Source: Amycolatopsis azurea DSM 43854
Lineage (GTDB): Bacteria > Actinomycetota > Actinomycetes > Mycobacteriales > Pseudonocardiaceae
Direction: 5' to 3'
Length of the DNA: 64,000 nt
Assembly (NCBI RefSeq): GCF_001995215.1
Contig: NZ_MUXN01000008.1
Span: 76,880-140,879 of the forward strand
Positions 7,888 to 16,108 of this stretch are shown piece by piece. Below the pieces are notes generated by a model that worked only from the letters and a program-made list of their open reading frames with translations, had not been told where the DNA came from and did no database searches. The position numbers were made by a program, and so were the translations under genes. Numbering within the stretch: the stretch's first letter is position 1; every line of letters starts with the position of its first letter.

Positions 7888-8913
7888 ATGGTGGCGAAAG
7901 ATGACGGCGCGAAGCCGGAAGAGGACAAGCTGTTACCTCGCCTGAGGCGGAAGTACGGCTGGCTCGATCACCTCATCCGGGCCAACGACGCCTTCACCGA
8001 GCGCTACGGCAACCACTACGCCGCCGCCATCACCTACTTCAGTGTGCTTTCGGTGATCCCGATCCTGATGGTCGCTTTCGCGGTCATCGGGATCGTGCTC
8101 CGTGGCGACACCGCGGTGACGAACCAGCTCGTCGATGGGATCCAGAAGTCGGTCCCGGCCGGACTGAGCGATCTGGTCGGCAGCATCATCAAGGCCGCGC
8201 TGGAGTCCGGCGGCGGTATCGGGGTGTTCGGTCTGCTGCTCGCGCTGTACTCCGGCATCGGCTGGATGACGAACCTGCGTGACGCGCTGACCGCCCAGTG
8301 GGGCCAGGAAAAGCAGCAGTTGCCGCTGGTGTCGACGACGATCAAGGACCTGCTGTCACTGATCGGCCTCGGCCTCGCGCTGGTGGTGTCGTTCGGCCTC
8401 ACCGCCGCGGGCAGCGGTGTCGGACGCTTCCTGCTCGAACTGGTCGGCTTGGAAGAGCAGAGCTGGGCCAAGTTCCTGCTGAAGGTCGCGACCATTCTGC
8501 TCGGCCTGCTCGCGAACACCCTGGTCTTCCTGTGGGTCATCGCGAGGCTGCCCCGCGAGCACGTCGCGCTGCGCAGCGCGGTCAAGGGCGCGATCTTCGC
8601 CGCCGTCGGGTTCATCGTGCTCCAGCAGGCCGCGACCGTTTACCTCGGCAGTGTCACGAAGTCGCCGGCGTTCACGTTGTTCGGCCCGGTGATCGGCCTG
8701 CTCGTGTTCGCGAATCTCGTTTCGCGGTTCCTGCTGTTCGTCACCGCGTGGACGGCGACGGCGAAGGAGAACATGCGGACGGTCATCGAGCCGCCGGCCC
8801 CGGTGCTGATCCACCCGAGGGTGACCGTTCAGCAAGGGCCGGGGCTCGGTGCGGTCGGCGGGGCTTTCGCGACCGGAGCGCTTTTGGGCTGGTTCGGCCG
8901 CCGAAAGTCCTGA
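7888..8913 (+). CDS. YihY/BrkB-family inner-membrane protein
   Basis: A 341-residue multi-pass membrane protein of the YihY/virulence factor BrkB (YhjD) family. A short basic N-terminus precedes the family-typical RYGNHYAAAITYFSVLSVIP (about residues 38-58). Hydrophobic segments follow at about 58-74, 105-125, 150-172, 190-213, 225-245 and 257-285. Function in actinobacteria is not settled; lipid or LPS-like transport has been proposed for relatives. It follows trpS by 38 bp on the same strand, as it does in mycobacteria (Rv3335c-Rv3336c), so the two may share a transcript. Confidence 0.93.
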   Translation: MVAKDDGAKPEEDKLLPRLRRKYGWLDHLIRANDAFTERYGNHYAAAITYFSVLSVIPILMVAFAVIGIVLRGDTAVTNQLVDGIQKSVPAGLSDLVGSIIKAALESGGGIGVFGLLLALYSGIGWMTNLRDALTAQWGQEKQQLPLVSTTIKDLLSLIGLGLALVVSFGLTAAGSGVGRFLLELVGLEEQSWAKFLLKVATILLGLLANTLVFLWVIARLPREHVALRSAVKGAIFAAVGFIVLQQAATVYLGSVTKSPAFTLFGPVIGLLVFANLVSRFLLFVTAWTATAKENMRTVIEPPAPVLIHPRVTVQQGPGLGAVGGAFATGALLGWFGRRKS

Positions 8914-8917
8914 TCTC

Positions 8918-10156
8918 CTACTCGCCCACCATGGCCTTCTTGCGCTGGTGACCGATGACGAACGACGCCACGATGATCAGGAAGACGACCAGCGTGATGA
9001 TCCAGCCGGTCACCCCGAACGGGTCTTCGGCCGCCGCCGCGGCACCGCTGTTCGACGCGTTGTCGGCGTTCGGCGCGGCCGACGCCTGGCCCGCGTCCAC
9101 GGCTTCCGTCGGCTTGTAGTCGATACGCCCGACCGATTCGGCCTTGGCCTCGCGCAGCGCGATGCCGTAGTCGAGGAGCTTCGCCGCCTGTTCGACGACG
9201 CGCGTCGGGCGCTGTTCGGCGCGGAGCATCACGACCGCGACCCGGTGACCGTTCTGGAGCGCGCCGCCGACGTAGGTGTGCCGCGCGTCGTCGGTGAAGC
9301 CGGTCTTGCCGCCGATGAACCCGGGGTAGGAGCCGAGGAGCTTGTTGTCGTTGTAGATCGTGATGACCGGCTTTCCCGCGGTGGGCGGGATTTCGAAGCT
9401 CTTGGTCTTGACCACCTGCGCGAATTCCGGCTTCTTCATCGCGTAGTGGAAGATCAGGCTCATGTCGTAGGCCGAGGTCGACATCCCCGGGCCGTCGAGC
9501 CCGGACGGTGTCGCGGCGCGGGTGTCCGTGGCGCCGATGCGGGTGGCCAGCGCGTTCATCTTCGCGACCGTGGCGTCGACGCCGCCGAGCACGGTGGAGA
9601 GCGCGTGCGCCGCGTCGTTGCCGGAGTGCATCAGCAGTCCGTGCAGCAGTTGGTCCACTGTGTACTGACCGCCGGCGCCGATGCCGACGCAGGTGCACTC
9701 CTGCTCGGCGTCCTCTTTGGTCGGGGTGATGATCGTTTCCGGCTTGAGCTCGGTGACCACGACCAGTCCCAGCAGGACCTTGATCAGCGACGCCGGCCGC
9801 TGACGGGCGTGCGGATCCTTCGCGGCGATGACGTCGCCGTTTTCGAGGTCTTGCAGCACCCAGGACGCGGAGGTGTCGCCGTCCGGCGGGTTCAGCGCGC
9901 GCTTCGGCAGCACGAGCCCGCATTCGGCCATCCGGTCGCCGCCCACCGGGACCGGCGGGACCGGCAACGGCGCGGGCACGGCCTCTCCGGGGCGTGGCTT
10001 CTCGGAGGTGTCGATCGGCGCGGGAGGCGTCGTCTTGTTCGCGCACGGCTGCGCCTGGGCAGGTGGCTTCGGGGCGGCTGTGGCCACCGGCGTCACCGCG
10101 AGGGCGAGCACACCGGAAACGAGGACCATGAGCGACCGGGAGATAGCGCTGTGCAC
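8918..10156 (-). CDS. dacB: Secreted D-alanyl-D-alanine carboxypeptidase (peptidase S11)
   Basis: A 412-residue penicillin-binding protein that trims the terminal D-Ala of peptidoglycan stem peptides outside the membrane. A signal peptide covers about residues 1-28, then a Pro-rich linker to about 72. The three active-site motifs are SLIK (S123-K126), SGN (178-180) and KTG (284-286). A C-terminal transmembrane anchor, WIITLVVFLIIVASFVIGH, is followed by a basic cytoplasmic end. The GTG at 10156 is chosen because it starts a good signal peptide; ATG at 10189 is possible. Starts further upstream would overlap the divergent gene. The pairing with the SCO4848-like gene is conserved in Streptomyces. 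Confidence 0.93.
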   Translation of the reverse strand: MHSAISRSLMVLVSGVLALAVTPVATAAPKPPAQAQPCANKTTPPAPIDTSEKPRPGEAVPAPLPVPPVPVGGDRMAECGLVLPKRALNPPDGDTSASWVLQDLENGDVIAAKDPHARQRPASLIKVLLGLVVVTELKPETIITPTKEDAEQECTCVGIGAGGQYTVDQLLHGLLMHSGNDAAHALSTVLGGVDATVAKMNALATRIGATDTRAATPSGLDGPGMSTSAYDMSLIFHYAMKKPEFAQVVKTKSFEIPPTAGKPVITIYNDNKLLGSYPGFIGGKTGFTDDARHTYVGGALQNGHRVAVVMLRAEQRPTRVVEQAAKLLDYGIALREAKAESVGRIDYKPTEAVDAGQASAAPNADNASNSGAAAAAEDPFGVTGWIITLVVFLIIVASFVIGHQRKKAMVGE

Positions 10157-10199
10157 CCGAGCAATGTAGCGTCGCCGGGCTCGCTGCATACTCAGGGGC

Positions 10200-10454
10200 A
10201 TGCGCATTTCGCGAGGTACTTCGATGTTCCTGCTGGGTTTCGGCGTGTGGTCGTGGATCATCTGGATCACGTTCGCCAAGAACCTCTGGGACAGCGACCG
10301 CGCCTGGGCGGCCGACGGTTCGCCCACCGCCTACTTCATCGTGCACGCGGTGCTGACGGTCGTCTCGTTCGTGCTCGGCACCATCATCGGCCTGATCGGT
10401 CTGCGCACGCTTCGTGGCGCCAAGTCACGGGATGCGGAAAAGGCTGACGCCTGA
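10200..10454 (+). CDS. SCO4848-family small membrane protein
   Basis: An 84-residue protein with two transmembrane segments (about residues 8-27 and 44-69) separated by a short loop containing DRAWAADGSPTAY, then a basic and acidic tail. It matches what I know of the SCO4848 family, conserved in actinomycetes and found next to a D,D-carboxypeptidase gene. Its role is unknown; the divergent arrangement with the carboxypeptidase suggests a cell-envelope link. Confidence 0.85.
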   Translation: MRISRGTSMFLLGFGVWSWIIWITFAKNLWDSDRAWAADGSPTAYFIVHAVLTVVSFVLGTIIGLIGLRTLRGAKSRDAEKADA

Positions 10455-10532
10455 TCCGGTTTGTCGTCCTTTTGACGGTGGTGGGCGGGCTTCGGCTCGC
10501 TTACGTTCACTCCACCGAATCATGGAGGTGGA

Positions 10533-11945
10533 ATGTCCCGGATCAGACGCCTGCTCGTCCCCGCGCTCGTCGTGGCGGCGGCGGGAAGTGTGTTCGTGGC
10601 CCCGTCGGCCGGCGCCGCGCCCGCGCCGCAGTGCGACACCGCGAGCGCGCCGTTCAACTACGTGGTGCTCTACAACCCGCGTACCCCGGAGCGCAAGGTC
10701 GACAGCGAGCTGCGCGCGAAGTGCGGCGAGAAGGTCGCGTACTACCCGGAGATCGGGGTCGCGGTGGCGACCTCGCGCAACGCCGACTTCCAGGAGAAGA
10801 TCGGCGTCTTCCGCGCCTACTCGGGCGGCCGTGACGTGGCGTTCCCGCCGGCGGCCTCGGCCCGTTCGACCCGCTCCGCCGTGGTCGACACCAAGGAGAG
10901 CGAAGAGACCACCAGCGTCGCGGTCGAGGACGACCTCTCGGCCCAGCAGTGGGACATGCGGGCGATCCAGGCTCCCGAGGCGAACAAAGTCTCCGGTGGC
11001 AGCCGCTCGGTGACCGTCGGCGTGCTGGACTCGGGCATCGAGCCCACCCACCCCGCGCTGAAGGCGGCCCTGGACCCGAAGACGTCCGCGGGCTGCAACA
11101 CCGGCGCGCCCGACACGACGCCCGCCGCGTGGGCGCCGACGAACTCCGACCACGGCACCCACGTCGCCGGCACCATCGCGGGCAAGGACACCGCGCGCGG
11201 CTTCACGGGCGTCGCGCCCGGCGTCAAGCTGGCGTCGGTGAAGGTCGTGAACGACGACGGCCTGATCCTCCCCGAAGCCGCCGTGTGCGGGTTCATGTGG
11301 GCGGCGAAGCACCGCTTCCCGGTCACGAACAACAGCTACTACATCGACCCGGGCATGTTCTACTGCTCGAAGGAGCCGGGCGACGCGGCCGCGTACGAGG
11401 CCGTCCGCCGTGCGGTGACCTACTCGACCGGCCGTGGCGTGCTGAACGTCGCCGCCGCCGGCAACAGCGGCTTCGACCCGGACAAGCAGACCGTCGACCC
11501 GAACCGGCCGCACCCGGTCGACTCGAGCTGCGGCATCCTGCCCAAGGCCATCGACGGCGTCGTGACCGTTTCGGCCATCGGCTACGCGGGCTCGAAGTCG
11601 TCGTACAGCAACTACGGCAACGACGTCTCGGTCACCGCTCCCGGCGGCGACCGCGCCCAGCTGCCGCCCACCGGCCAGGGTGCCGGTTGCCCGCTGTCGA
11701 CCATCTTCAACGGCGCGTACGGCACCAAGTGCGGCACGTCGATGGCGTCCCCGCACGCCGCCGGTGTCGCCGCGCTGCTGGCTTCCAAGTACCGCCACGC
11801 TCCGCCGCGGCTGCTGACCTGGCTGCTGGAGCACCAGGCCGACACCGTCGAATGCGGTACCGCCGCGCCGGTCTGTGAAGGCCCGGCGAAGGACAACTCC
11901 TACTACGGGCATGGCCGTGTCAACGCCCTGGACGCGGTGAAGTAG
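10533..11945 (+). CDS. Secreted subtilisin-like serine protease (peptidase S8)
   Basis: A 470-residue exported protease. A signal peptide covers about residues 1-29 (SAGAA), then a propeptide to about 140 including a NYVVLYNP stretch typical of inhibitor I9-like prodomains. The catalytic domain carries D166 in GVLDSGIE, H207 in DHGTHVAG, the oxyanion Asn in AAAGNSGFD (about 306) and the Ser in GTSMASPHAAG (about 402). Several cysteines suggest disulphides in the mature enzyme. There is a ribosome-binding site GGAGG 5-8 nt upstream. The gene is followed by a perfect 53-bp palindrome that can act as terminator. Confidence 0.95.
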   Translation: MSRIRRLLVPALVVAAAGSVFVAPSAGAAPAPQCDTASAPFNYVVLYNPRTPERKVDSELRAKCGEKVAYYPEIGVAVATSRNADFQEKIGVFRAYSGGRDVAFPPAASARSTRSAVVDTKESEETTSVAVEDDLSAQQWDMRAIQAPEANKVSGGSRSVTVGVLDSGIEPTHPALKAALDPKTSAGCNTGAPDTTPAAWAPTNSDHGTHVAGTIAGKDTARGFTGVAPGVKLASVKVVNDDGLILPEAAVCGFMWAAKHRFPVTNNSYYIDPGMFYCSKEPGDAAAYEAVRRAVTYSTGRGVLNVAAAGNSGFDPDKQTVDPNRPHPVDSSCGILPKAIDGVVTVSAIGYAGSKSSYSNYGNDVSVTAPGGDRAQLPPTGQGAGCPLSTIFNGAYGTKCGTSMASPHAAGVAALLASKYRHAPPRLLTWLLEHQADTVECGTAAPVCEGPAKDNSYYGHGRVNALDAVK

Positions 11946-11964
11946 CTCGCTAAGTAAGTGATTG

Positions 11965-12017
11965 CGCGTGAAGGCCCCCTTCCCTCGGCTCAGCCGAGGG
12001 AAGGGGGCCTTCACGCG
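11965..12017. repeat. Palindrome family C, copy 1 (terminator-like)
   Basis: Perfect 26-bp arms (11965-11990 and 11992-12017) around a single central C; the arm begins CGCGTGAAGGCCCCC. It lies 20 bp after the subtilase stop. The stop codon of the converging gene (12011-12013) is inside the right arm. An identical copy lies at 13073-13125 and a near-identical one at 24098-24148. A long stable RNA hairpin on either strand would serve as a terminator. Confidence 0.9.
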
Positions 12018-12982
12018 GCGTTGGCGTCGGTGACGTGGACAGTGGGGCGTGGGCGAGCGGAAGCGACTTCGTGCGCGGCGATCAGTTCCCCGATCACGCC
12101 GGCGGGATCGTCTCGGAGCCGTGAGGGAAGCGTCTGCACGACGAGGATTCCGGCAGCGGTATAGCGGGTGTTCCGGTTCAAGGTTCGCGAGTAGTCGGCC
12201 CGCCGGAAATGGAAATCGAACGAGTCGATCTCCCAGGCGAGGGCGATATCGTCCCACCACGCGTCCGGGCGCCCCAGGTACTCGCCACGATGATCCAGGA
12301 CCTTGCAATTCCAATGGCTCGGTGGTGTGGGCAAGCGGCGGCTGAGGGTGCGCGCACGTGATTCGGCCATCGAGCGGATATCGATCCAGCTCGAAAGCAG
12401 CCGCCGGGGGATCGCGGTTCCCCGTTGAGTACCGCTGTTGAGTTCCCCTAGCAGGGCTTGCGGTGAACAACGACCACTTTGGACGGCTTCGATCAGTACT
12501 TCTTCCACGGGGCCGGATTCGCGAAGTCGCCGGACCGCGTCTGTGGTCGCGCGAACGAGAGGCGCCGTTGGTACCCCTTTTATCGCCCTCGGCTTCGGAA
12601 ACCTGATCGTCCGCTCCATGGTGACGAATCCGGTACTGCGGACCTTGCGTTCATGCGGAATGAGCATGTGCAGATCGTTGCCTTGGGGGAGCGCCGCAGG
12701 GCGCAATCCGTGCTGAAGGCAGGCCGCGACGCCGGTGAGCATGCTTTTACCGCCGCTGTAGAGCAACGCTGCGGATATCAGTTCTTCCGGTCTCGGTTCT
12801 GTGTTGTGCAGAAGCACGATGCCCGGTAGCAGTCGTTGCCAGGGACCACCTGGCAGGCAGCGCGCGTAGATCGTGCTGCTGCTCATGTCCTCGGATTCCA
12901 GGTCTGCGACCCGGATGACGCCGTTGCGACTTCGCTCCAGCAGCAGTTCGGGATGCTGAGCCCATCTCCCCCTGTTGACCAT
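12011..12982 (-). CDS. AbiEi-antitoxin-like / endonuclease-fold protein of unknown role
   Basis: A 323-residue protein. The N-terminal ~60 residues look like the winged-helix gateway domain of AbiEi-type antitoxins (GVIRVADLESEDMSSSTIYARCLPGGPWQRLLPGIVLLH). The C-terminal third has a restriction-endonuclease-like pattern, GRPDAWWDDIALAWEIDSFDFHF, followed by a conserved Arg/Thr stretch, as in DUF559/Vsr-like folds. Proteins of this two-part form are frequent in actinomycetes and remain uncharacterised. No toxin partner is adjacent. Codon use is somewhat richer in A and T than its neighbours. The gene is flanked on both sides by the same 53-bp palindrome, so it may be an inserted cassette. No strong ribosome-binding site is visible. 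Confidence 0.78.
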   Translation of the reverse strand: MVNRGRWAQHPELLLERSRNGVIRVADLESEDMSSSTIYARCLPGGPWQRLLPGIVLLHNTEPRPEELISAALLYSGGKSMLTGVAACLQHGLRPAALPQGNDLHMLIPHERKVRSTGFVTMERTIRFPKPRAIKGVPTAPLVRATTDAVRRLRESGPVEEVLIEAVQSGRCSPQALLGELNSGTQRGTAIPRRLLSSWIDIRSMAESRARTLSRRLPTPPSHWNCKVLDHRGEYLGRPDAWWDDIALAWEIDSFDFHFRRADYSRTLNRNTRYTAAGILVVQTLPSRLRDDPAGVIGELIAAHEVASARPRPTVHVTDANAA

Positions 12983-13036
12983 GAAACTCAGGATGGGCCC
13001 GGTGCCGGCCTCCGCGCCAGACCCTCTACCCAGACC

Positions 13037-13063
13037 TGTGGATAACCCGCTCCCTGTGGATAA
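13037..13063 (+). promoter_or_regulatory. Two perfect DnaA-box 9-mers upstream of the AbiEi-like gene
   Basis: TGTGGATAA, the reverse complement of the DnaA box TTATCCACA, occurs at 13037-13045 and 13055-13063, in the same orientation and 18 bp apart, each within a CTGTGGATAAC repeat. They lie 55-81 bp upstream of the AbiEi-like start. They may be regulatory or fortuitous; a replication origin is not indicated here. Confidence 0.45.
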
Positions 13064-13072
13064 CTCCTGAAG

Positions 13073-13125
13073 CGCGTGAAGGCCCCCTTCCCTCGGCTCA
13101 GCCGAGGGAAGGGGGCCTTCACGCG
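13073..13125. repeat. Palindrome family C, copy 2 (terminator-like)
   Basis: Identical in sequence to the copy at 11965-12017: 26-bp arms at 13073-13098 and 13100-13125 around a central C. It lies 13 bp beyond the end of sdhB, where it would terminate the sdhCDAB transcript coming from the right. Confidence 0.9.
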
Positions 13126-13138
13126 CAAAGCGGCAGCC

Positions 13139-13909
13139 TTAGACGCGCTTGAAGAGCAGGGCGCGCTTAACCTCTTGGATCGCTTTAGTGACCTGGATAC
13201 CGCGCGGGCAGGCGTCGGTGCAGTTGAAGGTCGTGCGGCAGCGCCAGACACCCTCGGAGTCGTTCAGGATGTCGAGCCGCTCTTCGGCGCCTTCGTCACG
13301 CGAGTCGAAGATGAACCGGTGCGCGTTGACGATCGCGGCCGGGCCGAAGTACGAGCCGTCGTTCCAGTACACCGGGCACGAGGACGTGCAGCAGGCGCAC
13401 AGGATGCACTTGGTCGTGTCGTCGAACCGGTCGCGGTCGGCCTGCGACTGGATCCGCTCGCGCGTGGGCTCGTTCCCGTAGGCGATCAGGTACGGCTTCA
13501 CCGCACGGTACGCCTCGAAGAACGGGTCCATGTCGACGTAAAGGTCCTTGAGCGTGGTCAGACCCTTGATCGGCGCGATGGTGATCGTGGTCTTCTTGCC
13601 GTCCTGCGACAGCAGGTCCTTCATCAGGACCTTGCACGCCAGCCGGTTGATGCCGTTGATCTGCATCGCGTCGGACCCGCAGACGCCGTGCGCGCACGAG
13701 CGGCGGAACGAGAACGTCCCGTCGATGTAGTCCTTCACGTAGAAGAGCAGGTTCAGCAGCCGGTCGGTGCGCTGCGCCGGGACGTCGTAGGACTCCCAGT
13801 GCGGCTCGGTGTCGACCTCGGGGTTGAACCGGAGGATCTTCAGCGTGACGGTGATCGGCGTGTGGTCGGAGGACACGGCCTCCGACTTCTCGGGGGTGGC
13901 CGTGGTCAT
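13139..13909 (-). CDS. sdhB: Succinate dehydrogenase iron-sulfur subunit
   Basis: The 256-residue electron-transfer subunit of complex II, on the cytoplasmic face of the membrane. The N-terminal [2Fe-2S] ferredoxin domain has C72 and C77 in CAHGVCGSD and C92, with Asp in place of the fourth Cys, as in many SdhB proteins. The C-terminal domain binds [4Fe-4S] through C168, C171, C174 and [3Fe-4S] through C178, C224 and C230, with C234 in the CTDACPRGI motif completing the set. It overlaps the sdhA stop/start by 1 bp, so the two are translationally coupled. It is last in sdhC-sdhD-sdhA-sdhB. Confidence 0.97.
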   Translation of the reverse strand: MTTATPEKSEAVSSDHTPITVTLKILRFNPEVDTEPHWESYDVPAQRTDRLLNLLFYVKDYIDGTFSFRRSCAHGVCGSDAMQINGINRLACKVLMKDLLSQDGKKTTITIAPIKGLTTLKDLYVDMDPFFEAYRAVKPYLIAYGNEPTRERIQSQADRDRFDDTTKCILCACCTSSCPVYWNDGSYFGPAAIVNAHRFIFDSRDEGAEERLDILNDSEGVWRCRTTFNCTDACPRGIQVTKAIQEVKRALLFKRV

Positions 13910-15663
13910 CAGTACTTCCGCTCCATCGGTTCGTAGCGGGTGAAGGTCACCGGCTTGTAGTCGAGCCGGACGTCCGCCGACAGGCCGTCGCCCTGCTTGT
14001 AGGCCATGGTGTGCCGCATGAAGTTCGTGTCGTCGCGGTTCGGGTAGTCCTCGCGCGCGTGCCCGCCGCGGGATTCCTTGCGCGCCAGGGCGCCGACGAC
14101 CAGGACCTCGGCGAGTTCGAGCAGGAAGCCCAGCTCGACGGCTTCGAGGACGTCGGTGTTGTACCGCTTCCCCTTGTCCGACACGGTGATCCGCTCGTAG
14201 CGCTCCTTCAGCGCCTGCACGTCGGTCAGCGCCTGCTTCAGCGTGTCCTCGGTGCGGTACACCGAAGCGTGCGAGTCCATCGTCTTCTGCAGCTCGGTGC
14301 GGATGTCGGCGACGCGCTCGTCACCGTGCTCCGAAAGCAGCAGCGACAGCTGCTCCTCCACCACGCGAGTCGGGTTCTCCGGCAGCTCGATGTGCTCGTG
14401 CGCCAGCGCGTACTCCGCGGCGGCGATGCCGGCGCGACGGCCGAAGACGTTGATGTCCAGCAGCGAGTTGGTGCCGAGCCGGTTCGAGCCGTGCACGGAC
14501 ACGCACGCCACCTCGCCGGCGGCGTACAGGCCGGGGATGACGTTTTCGTTGTCCCGCAACGCTTCGCCGTGGATGTTGGTCGGGATTCCGCCCATCACGT
14601 AGTGGCAGGTCGGGAACACCGGCACCGGCTCCGTCACCGGGTCGACGCCCAGGTACGTCCGCGAGAACTCCATGATGTCCGGGAGCTTCGCGTTCAGCGT
14701 CTCTTCCGGGATGTGCGTGACGTCGAGGACGACGTAGTCCTTGTTCGGCCCGCAACCGCGGCCCTGGAGCACTTCCTGCACCATCGACCGGGCGACGATG
14801 TCACGCGGCGCGAGGTCCTTGATGGTGGGGGCGTAGCGCTCCATGAACCGCTCGCCGTCGGCGTTGCGGAGGATGCCGCCTTCACCGCGCACGGCCTCGG
14901 AGATGAGGATGCCGAGCCCGGCCAGACCTGTCGGGTGGAACTGGAAGAACTCCATGTCCTCCAGCGGCAGGCCCTTGCGGAAGATGATGCCGAGGCCGTC
15001 ACCGGTGAGGGTGTGCGCGTTCGACGTCGTCTTGAAGATCTTGCCCGCGCCGCCGGTGGCGAACACGATCGACTTCGCCTGGAAGACGTGCAGCTCGCCG
15101 GTCGCCAGCTCGTAGGCGACGACGCCGGACGCGGCCGGGTTGCCGTTCTCGTCCGGGGTCAGGACCAGGTCGAGCACGTAGAACTCGTTGAAGAACTCGG
15201 TGCCGTGCTTGACACAGTTTTGGTACAGCGTCTGCAGGATCATGTGCCCGGTGCGGTCCGCGGCGTAGCAGGCGCGGCGCACCGCGGCCTTGCCGTGGTC
15301 ACGGGTGTGCCCGCCGAAGCGGCGCTGGTCGATCTTGCCTTCGGGCGTCCGGTTGAACGGCAGGCCCATCTTTTCGAGGTCGAGGACCGCGTCGATGGCT
15401 TCCTTCGCCATGATCTCGGCGGCGTCCTGGTCGACCAGGTAGTCGCCGCCCTTGATCGTGTCGAAGGTGTGCCACTCCCAGTTGTCCTCTTCGACGTTCG
15501 CCAGCGCGGCGCACATGCCGCCCTGGGCGGCGCCGGTGTGCGAACGCGTCGGGTAGAGCTTGGTGAGGACCGCGGTGCGGGCACGCTGGCCGGACTCGAT
15601 GGCCGCGCGCATGCCGGCGCCACCGGCGCCGACGATCACCACGTCGTACTTGTGGAACTGCAT
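13909..15663 (-). CDS. sdhA: Succinate dehydrogenase flavoprotein subunit
   Basis: A 584-residue flavoprotein oxidising succinate to fumarate in the TCA cycle. The dinucleotide-binding loop VGAGGAGMRA is at about residues 11-20, and H42 in SHTGAAQGG is the expected site of covalent FAD attachment. Substrate-binding motifs include GGHTRDHGKAAVRRACY and the Arg-rich HGSNRLGTNSLLDINVFGRRAG. Length is typical. It lies 29 bp downstream of sdhD and overlaps sdhB by one base (shared A of the stop and start), fitting a single operon transcribed leftward. Confidence 0.98.
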   Translation of the reverse strand: MQFHKYDVVIVGAGGAGMRAAIESGQRARTAVLTKLYPTRSHTGAAQGGMCAALANVEEDNWEWHTFDTIKGGDYLVDQDAAEIMAKEAIDAVLDLEKMGLPFNRTPEGKIDQRRFGGHTRDHGKAAVRRACYAADRTGHMILQTLYQNCVKHGTEFFNEFYVLDLVLTPDENGNPAASGVVAYELATGELHVFQAKSIVFATGGAGKIFKTTSNAHTLTGDGLGIIFRKGLPLEDMEFFQFHPTGLAGLGILISEAVRGEGGILRNADGERFMERYAPTIKDLAPRDIVARSMVQEVLQGRGCGPNKDYVVLDVTHIPEETLNAKLPDIMEFSRTYLGVDPVTEPVPVFPTCHYVMGGIPTNIHGEALRDNENVIPGLYAAGEVACVSVHGSNRLGTNSLLDINVFGRRAGIAAAEYALAHEHIELPENPTRVVEEQLSLLLSEHGDERVADIRTELQKTMDSHASVYRTEDTLKQALTDVQALKERYERITVSDKGKRYNTDVLEAVELGFLLELAEVLVVGALARKESRGGHAREDYPNRDDTNFMRHTMAYKQGDGLSADVRLDYKPVTFTRYEPMERKY

Positions 15664-15692
15664 GGATGACTCCGCTTAACGTGTGGTGGGCG

Positions 15693-16106
15693 TCAGTTGG
15701 CCGAGATGCCGGGATCGAAGGTGAAGATCACCATCGTGCCGACGGCGAGGATCAGCACCATCGAGACGTAGAGCACGATCTTCAGCCAGAACCGGGTGCT
15801 GTCCTTGCGGGCGTAGTCGTCGATGATCGTGCGCAGCCCGTTGCCGCCGTGGATCTCGGCGAGCCACAGCATCGACAGGTCCCAGAACTGCCAGAACGGC
15901 GAGGCCCAGCGGCCGGCGACGAAGCCCCAGTTGATGCGGTGCACGCCGCCGTCGAGGATGTTCATGATGAACAGGTGGCCGAGCACCAGCACGATCAGGG
16001 CGAGGCCCGAGATGCGCATGAACAGCCAGCTGTAGAGCTCGAAGTTGCTGCGGCGGGCGGCGGCGCGCTTCGGGGCGCGCGGGCGCTCGAGAGCGAGTTC
16101 AGCCAT
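15693..16106 (-). CDS. sdhD: Succinate dehydrogenase hydrophobic membrane anchor subunit
   Basis: A 137-residue anchor protein of complex II with three transmembrane helices (about residues 27-51, 70-90 and 105-130) and a basic N-terminus. The first helix carries GLALIVLVLGHLFIMNI, with a His suited to quinone or heme binding. It starts 2 bp after the sdhC stop and is followed by sdhA. The assignment rests on position in the operon and on the family motif RISGLALI. Confidence 0.93.
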   Translation of the reverse strand: MAELALERPRAPKRAAARRSNFELYSWLFMRISGLALIVLVLGHLFIMNILDGGVHRINWGFVAGRWASPFWQFWDLSMLWLAEIHGGNGLRTIIDDYARKDSTRFWLKIVLYVSMVLILAVGTMVIFTFDPGISAN

Positions 16107-16108
16107 GG

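Noticed and set aside
8829..10346. 505-codon open frame overlapping the D,D-carboxypeptidase in another frame
   Set aside because: Arg/Gly/Ala-rich shadow of the real S11 gene.
12011..12982. Complete AbiE toxin-antitoxin system
   Set aside because: No AbiEii-type nucleotidyltransferase toxin gene is adjacent; the AbiEi likeness is confined to the N-terminal domain.
13037..13063. Replication origin
   Set aside because: Only two DnaA boxes and no dnaA, dnaN or AT-rich unwinding region nearby.
14011..15669. 552-codon plus-strand open frame
   Set aside because: It is antisense to sdhA, which has all family motifs.
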